Below the pieces are notes generated by a model. It was given only the letters and a program-made list of their open reading frames with translations, was not told where the DNA came from and ran no database searches. 64,000 nucleotides of DNA. It comes from Piper betle (Eukaryota; Streptophyta; Magnoliopsida; Piperales; Piperaceae). Positions 34,300 to 45,118 of this stretch are shown piece after piece. Numbering within the stretch: position 1 is the stretch's first letter; each line of letters starts with the position of its first letter. Both the position numbers and the translations under genes were made by a program. The stretch spans positions 1 to 64,000 of the forward strand of contig JAURVB010014795.1 of NCBI GenBank assembly GCA_033002965.1, written 5' to 3'.

Positions 34300-35990
34300 T
34301 GATAACTCTATAAAAGGGTTATTATTATTTGAATTTTATGTTGATTTTTGTCATGTTTCGAGTGATTTTTATTTCAATTTTATTAGTTTAAAAGTTTATT
34401 AGATATTATTAATAATGCGAGAAATTATTGTGAGTTTGTTGTACAAAGTGCTAATTAAGGCTATTCTAACAGGGTATAAGAGTTAGAAGATAATTCTTAG
34501 CCAACTAATGGGAGTTGGTAGCAACTAACTCTAATGATAAGCGAGATCTTCTTAGAGATAAGTGTGATCTTCATGAAGATATGCTGTAAAGATCTTTGAA
34601 GATATGGATATCCTTGGACGTTAAGGATAAACATGATCTTCATAAGATATTCTTAATGATCTTTAGAGTTGCGGATAAACATGGAGAAGTTTTATATAAG
34701 GGGATGTCATCTTGTGAAAGAGAGAACAACATTAGACGGCTAAGAGACTACACGAAAGACGAGAGAAGGAAGACGAAGAAGTTGGATCAGAAGAAGAAGG
34801 CGCTTTCTCCAAAAGAGTTTTTCTTTATTTTGATTTACTTTTCTTTGTAATTCAACGATGTCTTTCGTATCACATATTAATTTCTTATGTTTAATCGAAT
34901 ACTTTATGGAATAAATTCTTTTCTATGATTTTCAATATCACTTAGTGCTCTATATGATTAAAGTTATAACTTCTACCTAGAAATTGTGCACTTGGATTAT
35001 TAACCACGGGAATTAATTATTTATGATATCTCTTAGATTCACCATAAACTTATCACTCGTACCCAACTCCTATATCTCTATGAAATTGTGTATGCAAAAT
35101 GATACTTTAAATTCTATCCTTAACAGTTACCCAAAACATATGAATATATCTCTATCTCATATGTGAATCACCTAAAATAGATGAACAAAGGCTATTTTAT
35201 TTATTGACAAATTTAATCTTACTATCTCTAGACAAGATCAAATCTCTAGATCAATCAATAGGTGATCAGGCTAATGATAGCATTAATGAACAGAATAAAA
35301 TAGATAATCCAACATCATAATCACATAAATAAAAATTAATAACTTTTATTAATCCATGCACTAAGTGTCATTGAAAATCCTAGAAAAGAATTTACTCCAT
35401 AAAGTATTCGATTAAAAACAAGAAATTCATATGTGATATGAAAGACATTGTTGAATTACAAAGAAAAGTAAATCAAAATAAAGAAAAACTCTTTTGGAGA
35501 AAGTGTCTTCTTCTTCTGATCCAACTTCTTCGTCTTCCTTCTCTCGTCTTTTGTGTCGTCTCTTAGCCGTCTAATGTTGTTCTCTCTTTCACAAGAGGAC
35601 GTCCCCTTATATAGAACTTCTCCATGTTTATTTGCAACTATAAAGATCATTAAGAATATCTTATGAAGATCATGTTTATCCTTAACGTCTAAGGATATCC
35701 ATATCTCCAAAGATCTTTACAGCATATCTTCATGAAGATCACGCTTATCTCTAAGAAGATCTCGCTTATCATTAGAGTTAGTTGCTACCAACTCCCATTA
35801 GTTGGCTAAGGATCATCTTCTAACTCTTATACCCTGTTAGAACAGCCTTAATTAGCACTTTGTACAGCAAATTCACAATAATTTCTCGATTTATTAATAA
35901 TATCTGATAAACTTTTAAACTAATAAAATTGAAATAAAATCACTCAAAACATGACAAAAATCAACATGAATATTACTTATAGAGTTATCA
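34300..35990. repeat. large imperfect inverted repeat formed by two opposed LTR ends
   Basis: The left arm (34300 to about 34965) and right arm (about 35355-35990) are inverted copies over about 650 bp, separated by about 390 bp of unrelated AT-rich sequence. Both outer ends read TGATAACTCTATAA going inward. The right arm lies directly beside a purine tract (35991-36003), so it is the start of the 3' LTR of the minus-strand Athila-like element. The left arm is the same LTR start in the opposite direction. Both arms carry nearly identical 84-codon frames (34596-34850 plus, 35456-35710 minus), which I read as LTR sequence, not genes. A transcript across it would fold into a long hairpin. Confidence 0.85.
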
Positions 35991-36003
35991 CACCCCCAAA
36001 CTT
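35991..36003 (-). promoter_or_regulatory. polypurine tract of the Athila-like element
   Basis: The minus strand reads AAGTTTGGGGGTG directly before the LTR start TGATAACTC. This is the common form of the plus-strand priming site in plant Athila-type elements and places the 3' LTR boundary at 35990. Confidence 0.85.
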
Positions 36004-37465
36004 GAATATTTGCCAGTCCCGAGCAAAACCTAAACTAGACTCAACTCATTTTCTCCACTCCACACAGCCCATCCAACAAATTAATTTATAACTTCTCATT
36101 AATGTACGAATATTATTCCTTGAAATCAAATAATAACATTCCAAAATTCATAAGATATCCACTTGTAAAATAAAGATGCAAATGTATTTCCCAATATGCA
36201 AAGAAAATAAAACTCCCAAACTTATCTCTCAAATGAGTTTAGAATCAGCTTATACCATCATCCAATACAATTAAATCAAATTCTCCATAAGTTCAAGTAT
36301 AAATTTTCTCTCCACTAATATAAGTACCTTGTCAATCAAGATCAATAGGATTTTTTAGGTTGTAATGGGGCTAGGCTAAAGGCCTAAAATTGATATTAAG
36401 ATCAAAAGCAATAAACCCTAGCTCAAGACTCTTTCTAAGCTTGAAACAAATTAATTGAAAACTTTGTCACCAACAATTTCATCTATTCATTCACATTCTG
36501 CTTCCAAAAACACACATAATAGATAGAATAACAATGAAACATTTTTTCTTTTTTTTCTTTTTTCTTTTCTTTTTTCAACTCCTTTTTCATTTTTTTTATA
36601 AAATTTCAACACTTCAAAACATTAAATAAAAAAATTTCAACTCCATACCCCAAAATATCATTCTCATTTAGTAATCAATTCATTCCAACCTTGGAAAAAG
36701 TCAATTACTGGAGGTTTTAGGTTAGGACAATTAACAAACAATGATAAATAAAATAAAATAAAGGCTAAGTCTATTAATATCATAGGAAAACAAGCAGAAC
36801 AGGTCAATTTTATGGCTCAAAATTGGCTAAAACAAGGATAAATAAGGATAGCTTGAAAGGACCTGGTTAACAAACTCACCTACATCACTTCTATCATGAC
36901 AAGTTACCTATGATTTTGCCTCAAGAAAATCTTTACTAGAATTCTAGATCACTTTCTTCAATTTTATTAACAATAGCATAAACATCATCTAAGCATCATC
37001 AAAATCAAAGCTAGGAGTTATAAAAAAATTTTATATAGGGAAAAACATTCACACTCAACTCACAATATAGACACCCATAGAATTTCTTCATATTATATTA
37101 TCAAATAAAGAAAAATAACGAACACTTCTATCATCGAACAAATTAATAAGTTGGATGAACAATATGAAATAAAGAAGAACACCAATGACACAACCCTAAA
37201 AATAACTACTAGCAAGTAAATCTCCCCCCCAAACTTAAACAATGCATTGTCCCAATGCTAAAAAAATTAGACTTAAAATAACAAAACAAAAGGACTTCCA
37301 TGTTAAGACAAAGTAATTGGAGGGGATAAAACACAAACCAAAATAAAACTAGAAACTCCTAAATTAAAACTAAATAACCTATCTTATAGCAAATAAATAA
37401 AAAACATGGGTTGCCTCCCATGAAGCGCTAAATTTATAGTCATCAGCCAGACTATTCCAACATAC

Positions 37466-40400
37466 CTAATGTGGGGAAAAAGTAATGGAGGTTTGGTTTA
37501 CGGGAACATTACCTCCATAATAAGACTTAAGTCTCTGCCCATTAACTTTAAAACTTGTACCTGAACCTTCCTTATAAATTTCCACAGCTCCATGAGGAAA
37601 TACTTGTCGGACAATGAAAGGACCGGACCATCGTGATTTTAATTTTCCTGGAAACAATTTCAACCGTGAGTTAAATAATAATACCTGTTGTCTAGGTTGA
37701 AAAGTACGATGGGAAATATTCTGATCATGCCACTTCTTTGTCTTTTCCTTATACAATTTGGCACTTTCGTATGCTTCCATTTGGAACTCATCTAGCTCAT
37801 TTAATTGAAGAAGTCATTTTTCCCCACAAGCCTTCATATCAAAATTTAACTTTTTAATAGCCCAGTATGCATTGTGTTCGAGCTCCACTGGAAGATGACA
37901 AGCTTTTCCAAAAATCAACCGGTATGGAGACATTCCAAGTGGTGTTTTATAAGCCGTCCTATATGCCCATAAAGCATCATCCAAACGTATAGACCAATCC
38001 TTTCGGGAGGGACAAACAGTCTTTTCCAAAATTCTTTTAATTTCCCTATTAGAAATTTCAGCTTGTCCACTTGTTTGGGGGTGATAAGCTGTTGCTACTT
38101 TATGCTTGATCCCATATTTCTGCAACAAAATATCAAATTGACGGTTACAAAAATGTGTACCCTCATCACTAATAATAGCTTTAGGAGTGCCAAAATGAGT
38201 AAAAATATGTTTTTTTCAAGAATTTCAACACCACATTAGCATTATTGGTTGGAAAAACATTTTGTCAAGAATTCCACCCATTTTGATACATAATCTACTG
38301 CTAACAAGATGTATAGATTTTGATTATATGGTATGAATGGTCCCATAAAATCAATTCCCCAAACGTCAATAATTTCCTCTTATAAAATGTTAGTAAGTGG
38401 CATTTCTTGACGACGTGAAATATTTCTCACTCTTTGACAACGATCACACTGCAAAACAACAAGATGTGAGTCTTTAAATAACGTAGGCCAATAAAATCCA
38501 GATTGAAGAATTTTCATCGCGGTCCACGCTCCACCAAAATGACCACCATAATCGGAGGAGTGACAATGATGGAGAATGCTAACTATCTCTTCATCCAGCA
38601 CACACCTCCGAATGACTTGGTCACTATAGCGTTTGAACAAGAAAGGTTCATCCCATAAATAAGCATGCACATCATGAAGGAACCTCTTCTTTTGGTGATA
38701 TGTCAAATCAGGAGGAAGTACCTGACAAGCAAGAAAATTCACATAATCAGCAAACCAGGGAAGGGGAGAATGTGATACCTTTAAAAGTTGTTCATCTGGA
38801 AAATAGTCATTAATCTGGAGTGAAGGGTCATCTAAACTTCCTTTCTCGAGTCGAGAAAGATGATCAACTACTTTATTTTCGGACCCTTTTCGGTCTTTGA
38901 TTACCAAATCAAACTCTTGTAATAAGAGCACCCATCGAATTAACCTTGGTTTGGCATCTTTATTCTCAAATAAATATTTAAGAGCTGCATGATCTGTATA
39001 AACAATTACATTAGTACAAATGAGATAAGACCGAAATTTCTCAAAGGCGTACACAATAGCTAACAATTCTTTCTCAGTGGTAGTATAATTCAATTGAGCT
39101 TCATTGAGTGTTTTGCTTACATAATAAATTGTGTGAAAAAGTTTATCTTTTCGTTGCCCCAAAACAACACCAACTGCATAATCACTAGCATCACACATTA
39201 GCTCAAATGGTAAATTCCAATCAGGACAAGCAAGTATTGGAGAAGAAATTAATCGGGCTTTTAAAACTTCAAAAGCTTCTAAACACTCGACATTTATATC
39301 AAAAGCAACATCTTTTTCTAATAAATTAGAGAGTGGCTTAGCATTTTAGAAAAATCTTTAATAAAACGACGATAAAAACCTGCATGCCCAAGAAAACTTC
39401 TAACTCCTTTAACTGATGTTGGGATAGGCAATTTTCCAATTATTTCAATCTTCACTCTATCCACTTCCAAGCCCTTGCTAGATACTCTGTGACCCAAAAC
39501 AATTCCCTCTTGCACCATAAAATGACACTTCTCCCAATTGAGAACTAAATTAGTGTCTTCACATCGGTGGAGAACCCGATCAAGAACCTGCAAACAATTA
39601 TCATAAGTATCACCAAAAATAGAGAAATCGTCCATAAATACCTCCATTCCATGTTCCACCATATCTAAAAAAATCGCCATCATGCATCGCTGAAAAGTGG
39701 CTAGAGCATTGCAAAGGCCAAATGGCATCTTGCGAAATGCAAATGTACCATACGGACATGTGAAGGTTATTTTCTCTTGATCCTCCGGGAGGATTGCAAT
39801 TTGATTGTATCCCAAATATCTGTCAAGGAAACAGTAAAACTGTCTGCCTGCTAGCCTATCCAACATTTGGTCAATGAATGGTAATGGGAAGTGATCTTTT
39901 CTGGTAGCTTTGTTGAGCTTTCGGTATTCCATGCATACTCTCCATCCCGTCACTGTCCTTGTTGGAATTAATTTATTTTTCTCATTTGCTACCACAGTCA
40001 TACCACCCTTCTTAGGTACACATTACACAGGACTCACCCAAGAATTGTTAGAAATAGGAAAAATTATACCTGCATCAAGCCACTTGATGATTTCTTTCTT
40101 GACAACATCCTTCATGATTGGATTTAGCCGGCACTGATGTTCCACTGAGGGTTTATATCCATCTTCAAGAATGATTTTATGCATACAAAAGGAAGGACTA
40201 ATACCACGAATGTCAGCAATGTCCAACCTATAGCCAGCTTATGCTCCCGCAATATTCTTAATAGCTTGTCTTCCTGCATACTAGTTAAAGCCGATGAAAT
40301 AATAACTGGTAAAGTGTTAAAAGGGCCTAAAAATGCATACCTAAAATGAGATGGAAGCTGTTTCAACTCCAAGGTCGGTGGGACTTCAATGGAAGGCTTA

Positions 40401-41065
40401 ATCCTTGTTGATATTGAAGGTTGCAACTTCAAAGATTCAAATTTATCTTGACCTCGAGTGAATGTTGGAGTAGAATTTAACAAGTGCAAATACTCCCCTT
40501 TCTCCTCATCACTAGAATCATCAACATCAGAGACTAATGTGGCTGCTAAAGGGTCAATGTTATACATTTCCTCGAATATAGCTGATGAAGGAGAATGGAC
40601 TCCATCAATATAAAAACAATCATCTGCTGGTTCCGGATATTGCATAGCCTTAAAAACATTAAAGACCACTTCTTCATTATCTACTCTCAATATCAATTCA
40701 CAAGTAGCAACATCAATCAATGTCCTCCCAGTGGCAAGAAAAGGTCTGCCAACTATAATGGGTACATTTGACTCTTCCTCCATATCCACAATCACAAAAT
40801 CAGCTGGGAATATAAATTTATCCACCTTAACAAGTACATTCTCAATCTCCCCTTCTGGAAAAATGTAGGAGCGGTCAGCCAATTGCAGATTAATCGTGCT
40901 GCCTTTTAACTCCCCCAAACCCAACTTTTTGTATATAGAAAGAGGCATCAAATTAATGCTTGCACCTAAGTCACATAATGCTTGGCAACAAAAATCTGGC
41001 CCTATGGCACAAGGAATAGTAAACTGCCCTGGGTCTTTGAGCTTTGGTGGAAGTTTCCTTTATAG
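37466..41065 (-). pseudogene. Athila-like pol: protease, reverse transcriptase, RNase H, integrase
   Basis: The protease region (41065-40700) has the active site CDLGASINLMPLSIYKKLG. Reverse transcriptase (about 40300-39300) has a stop at 40023-40025 inside its N-terminal SPV-VPKKGG motif, FLDRYLGYNQI, and catalytic FMDD at 39627-39638. A frameshift near 39330 separates it from RNase H ([12 protein letters not shown], 39198-39163; [10 protein letters not shown]). Integrase has the HHCC zinc finger ([20 protein letters not shown]) ending at 38380. A broken core follows (38380-38130), then [19 protein letters not shown] and the C-terminal region to 37466, with one stop near 37814. At least four lesions are visible. 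Confidence 0.9.
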
Positions 41066-41072
41066 TACAACA

Positions 41073-42784
41073 CTACACTACTTCATTCAGGGCAATTGTT
41101 TCAAAATCCTCCAACTTTTTCTTCTTCGATAATATTTGCTTCATAAATTTAGCATAGCTCGGCATCTTCTCTAACGCTTCAGCAAATGGAATATTGATAG
41201 AAAGCTTCTTAAACACCTCCAAGAATTGCTGAAATTTATTGTCTTGTTTATGTTTCTGTAGTCTCTGAGGATATGGAACTCTTAGAAAACCAGTTATGTT
41301 GATCAAATGAACCCTTAGGTGGTAGGACTTCTACCAATTCATCCTTGTTTTCTTCATTTCGTTCAACCTCCTCTGGGTTAGCCATGGGACTTGGTGTCTT
41401 TTGATTGTGAGGATTTTCCAATTCCTTACCACTTCTCAATGTAATGGCTTTACATTCTTTACCCTCTTCTCTAGGATTTTGAGTATCACTAGGGAGTCCA
41501 CCTTGTGGCCTATTACTCAATGCACTAGCAATCTGACCCATTTGAGTTTCCAAATTTCTCATAGAAGCCTGCTGACTTTGCATAAATTGCATGAACATTT
41601 CCTCCATAGTTGGTTTATTTTCCTGAGGTTGTACTCTATTCTGCTGAAAACCTGGAGGAGCTTGTTGTTTTGGACCTGACATTGAGGCTTGGTTGCCTCC
41701 CCATGCAAAGTTCGGATGATTCCTCCATCCTAGGATTGTAAGTATTGGAATAAGGATTGTTTTGCTGTCTGGTATAGCTTCCAACAAAATTTACAGATTC
41801 AGGATTGTTGACACAATGCTCAGTAGGATGTCCTTCACCACACCAATCACACTTAGTTGCAATCATGTTCACTGAATTCACATTAGCATTCATCCCTAAA
41901 GCTTGCATTTATTTTGACAGAGCAGCCACTTGTGCAGACAAAGCTGTCAATGTGTCCATTTCGAGAATACCTCCACTCTTCTTCCTCATTGCTCTGTCCT
42001 GCCCCATCTGATAATGGTTAGATGCCAGCTTTTCCAATAATTCATTAGCTTCTCTATATGATTTACTCATGAGGGATCCAGTGGCAGCAGCATCTACAAT
42101 GGATTTAGTTTGTCCATGGAGTCCATTGTAAAATGTTTGAATTTGAACCCACGGGGGAATTCCATGATATGGACACTTCCTTAGTAAATCCTTGAACCTC
42201 TCCCATGCATCATAAAGCGATTCGTTATCCAACTGCACAAAAGAAGTAATATCATTACGAAAATTGACAATTTTAGACGGTGGAAAGTATTTAAGTAAAA
42301 ACATTCTCGCTAATTCATCCCAAGTGGTGATAGAATTAGGTGCCTGTGAATTCAACCATAATCTTGCATTTCCGGCTAAAGAATATGGAAATAATCAAAG
42401 CCAGATAGCTTCCTCAAACACTTGATTCATTTTAAATGAATCACAAATAGCAATAAAATTGAGCAGGTGAGTATGAGGATCTTCATGCGCCAGTCCTGCA
42501 AATTGTCCCATAGTTTGCAGCATTTGGAACATCACTGGTTTCAACTCAAAGCTATTTGCTTCAATTGGTGGCCTGAGAATGCTTGAATGTAATCCGTCTA
42601 AAACAGGAAGAGCAAACTCTTCCAGAGCTTTTGTGTCATCATCATTGGCTACCTGTGGAAGATTATTATTCCTTTGCCCTGCCTCCATTGCTCTCCGAAC
42701 TCTAGCTTCTTGACGTAGTCGCCGACAAGTTCTCTCGATCTCTAGGTTATATGGCTCTAACTCCTGAATACCTTCTCCTTGCAT
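41073..42784 (-). pseudogene. Athila-like gag, broken by stops and a frameshift
   Basis: The frame from 42784 encodes the gag core start. A TGA at 42395-42397 interrupts it. The same frame continues as AGNARLWL, WDELARMFLLKYFPPSK and CPYHGIPPWVQIQTFYNGL to a TAA at 41909-41911. It then continues with the zinc knuckle CDWCGEGHPTEHC at about 41835. A frameshift near 41735 moves it to the frame 41248-41787, with a Gln-rich stretch and ITLRSGKEL. The last part (41073-41306) contains PYPQRLQK and FLEVFKKLSINIPFAEAL, the usual link between gag and protease in this lineage. Confidence 0.88.
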
Positions 42785-42902
42785 GCACTACACAATACCT
42801 AATTAAATAATAAAGAAAGAAAAATTAAAACTTAAGAAGAGATGAGAACAATTTAAGCAAACAATCAAACTAATTTCTGATAAAATCAAATTCTAGTTTA
42901 AT

Positions 42903-42920
42903 TCCCCGGCAACGGCGCCA
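42903..42920 (-). promoter_or_regulatory. primer binding site of the Athila-like element
   Basis: The minus strand reads TGGCGCCGTTGCCGGGGA, the primer site used by Athila and relatives, usually ascribed to tRNA-Asp. It lies 6 nt from the LTR end at 42927 and sets orientation and 5' boundary of the internal region. Confidence 0.88.
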
Positions 42921-42926
42921 AAAACT

Positions 42927-43500
42927 TGGTTTGTAAATTATAACGCAAGTGCATGTGCCGAATCAAGTAATAAAAGTGATAAGAAAGTATTGTCCCACTA
43001 GGAATTAGTAGTAAAAAAATTTCAATTACCAAAACTAATTTAATTAATTATACTTAAATGAAAGTAAATTCAAAGAGTGATTTAATTATGAATTAAAGCA
43101 GCCACTTATAGCCAAGCGTACCCAAAATATAGCCAAGCGTACCCAAAATTTCCTAAAGCCTGCGTACACCACCCAGTCTGGTCTAGTATTTATCCTATTT
43201 TGACACAACTTGAAACGCTCTGATTTAATCTATTATCACTCCAACAATAATTTGAAAGTTTTCCCGACTTCGAATTGAGGTGAAACTTGCTAACCCACCA
43301 TTTTTGGATACTTCGGAAGTAGTGGCATGGTTATTTTGAAGATTTAGAGACAAGAAAAGGATGAAGTAGGGCATTTTAGTCAAATCTATCAAAGGCGGAT
43401 CAATTTAATGTGTGACAAAATTGAATATTTTGTAGTAAGTGTAAAATCAAAGAAAAAATAGTAGATTTGTAGTTACCGTGGATCGACTTAAGGATTCGAG
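42927..43500 (-). repeat. 5' LTR (3' portion) of the Athila-like element; outer end not found
   Basis: Read on the minus strand it ends with GCACTTGCGTTATAATTTACAAACCA before the primer site; this U5 block is common in plant Athila-type LTRs. Inside is a direct repeat of 22 bp (TATAGCCAAGCGTACCCAAAA twice, about 43107-43150). The LTR start TGATAACTC, seen at the other end of the element, does not occur here. The LTR is therefore truncated or diverged on its outer side; the right border is approximate. Confidence 0.55.
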
Positions 43501-45118
43501 TTAAACCTAAAGAACCACATAAAATTTTTTGAGTCTTTCTTCTCTCAGGGTACTTTATTTTTATTTTACTCAGCATGGTTTCTTTACGTACTTATCTAAT
43601 TAGAAGAGAAACGTGATCAAGAGAGAGAAAATCCTGTGTCTGAACAATAGATATTGGTTGAGTAATGACATGGATTATAATAACTTCATATATCCAAAAA
43701 ATAGGCTCCAATTTTTAAGAAAAACTTTGATTTTAGTTAAGAGATAAATTATAATGATTTAATTTATTTTTAATATTTTGTTATATTTTAATTAGTTGTA
43801 TCTGTTAGTATTTATTAGAGAACGACTTTTAATTCCTATTTGATGAATAAATTCTCATTAAATAATGAAATAGACCGTAGAAATTTTGATATCTCAATAT
43901 AGACTTTACTTAATTAAGTGAAGAGATAATTTATAATAATTTGGCATATCTTTTTATTTCATTGTATTTGATTAACATAAGAATACGTATAAGACATATA
44001 TCTTTTCAAAAACAATTTTCCACCTCTTTTTTATTTTTATAGGAAATTTTATTGTGATAAAATTTTCAAGGGGAGTGACCTAGTGCAAATCTTACTTTAA
44101 AATGTATAACTTTTTAATGGAAGATTTATGTTTTTATCATTAATTACTATTTATTGATTTTATAAAATTTTCATTTTCTTCATCCTAACCAAATAGTGTC
44201 TTTATAATTAATCCGCTAACGATTTGTTTTAAAAAAATTTATACAACATGAAAGTATAATTCAGACCACCACAATTGATAGACAATTGATAGAGTTTAAA
44301 AAACAACCATCCTAACTAGTTAAATTTCTATTATTGTAGTGATTTACACCGGTTAGAGAACTACTACTACTTATTTATTCTTCTATTCTTATTAATAAAA
44401 TGAGAATTCAATAATGACATGAGATTAAAAGTAGGAGAATTAACCAATCAAAATACAATGAAATAAAATAATTATAATTAGTGTTAATATCTTTAAAATT
44501 AGAATCTATGTCTAAATTAGTGAGTATCATTTAAGATGAGATAAAACTAAGAATTTATCTACAAAATTAAATTTTATTTCTAAAATATATATGTAATTAT
44601 CATCTATCTTATTATTAAATAAAATAAAAAATAAAAACTTATTTTTATAATTAGAATATATTTCTAATATACCTGGGCTTATATTTCTAATATACACTGT
44701 CTGACATTATGTCTAGTTTGATATAATATTTGATACAGTAAATCCAATTGCCTCTACTTTCTGGTTGTGAGATGGTACACAAATATTTGAAGCCAATTCT
44801 GTCCAATCACTGTCATCTTCGTCACCTTCCATGAACATATTATCAAAGACCAGAAACTGCAAACATCATTGGTGTGCATGATAAATATTCCATCTTCATC
44901 TTCTTTGATCTTTATGGTCCCCTGGTTCCCTGGTTCTTGATTTGATTAAAGGCCTTTCCTCTGATGAATGAATGATGTAATATGGATAACTATACCCTTG
45001 GGTCTTATATTTACATATTTATATTTTTACAAGTGTTAGACATTTTGGGATGATAAACATATGTGTATCAGTATATATTAAGATTCTAGGGCAACCTGCC
45101 TAAGTCTAGCAAGATCAC
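43501..45118. other. AT-rich intergenic stretch
   Basis: Very AT-rich, no open frame with family resemblance. The part from about 44750 to 45118 adjoins the kinase last exon and probably includes its former 3' untranslated region. Confidence 0.45.

Larger units (their letters stand above)
35991..42926 (-). mobile_element. Athila-like Ty3/gypsy element, internal region, inactive
   Basis: Minus-strand order is primer site (42903-42920), gag, protease, reverse transcriptase, RNase H, integrase, a long non-coding stretch, then the purine tract at 35991-36003 and the LTR start. The primer site TGGCGCCGTTGCCGGGGA and the integrase ending ([19 protein letters not shown], no chromodomain) are typical of the Athila lineage. 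The stretch 36004-37465, where Athila elements may carry an env-like frame, has none. A second purine tract (AAGTTTGGGGGGGAG) lies at about 37223-37240. Several stops and frameshifts in gag and pol show the copy is dead. Confidence 0.88.

Noticed and set aside
34596..35710. Two near-identical 84-codon frames on opposite strands
   Set aside because: They are mirror copies within the arms of an LTR inverted repeat and have no known domain.
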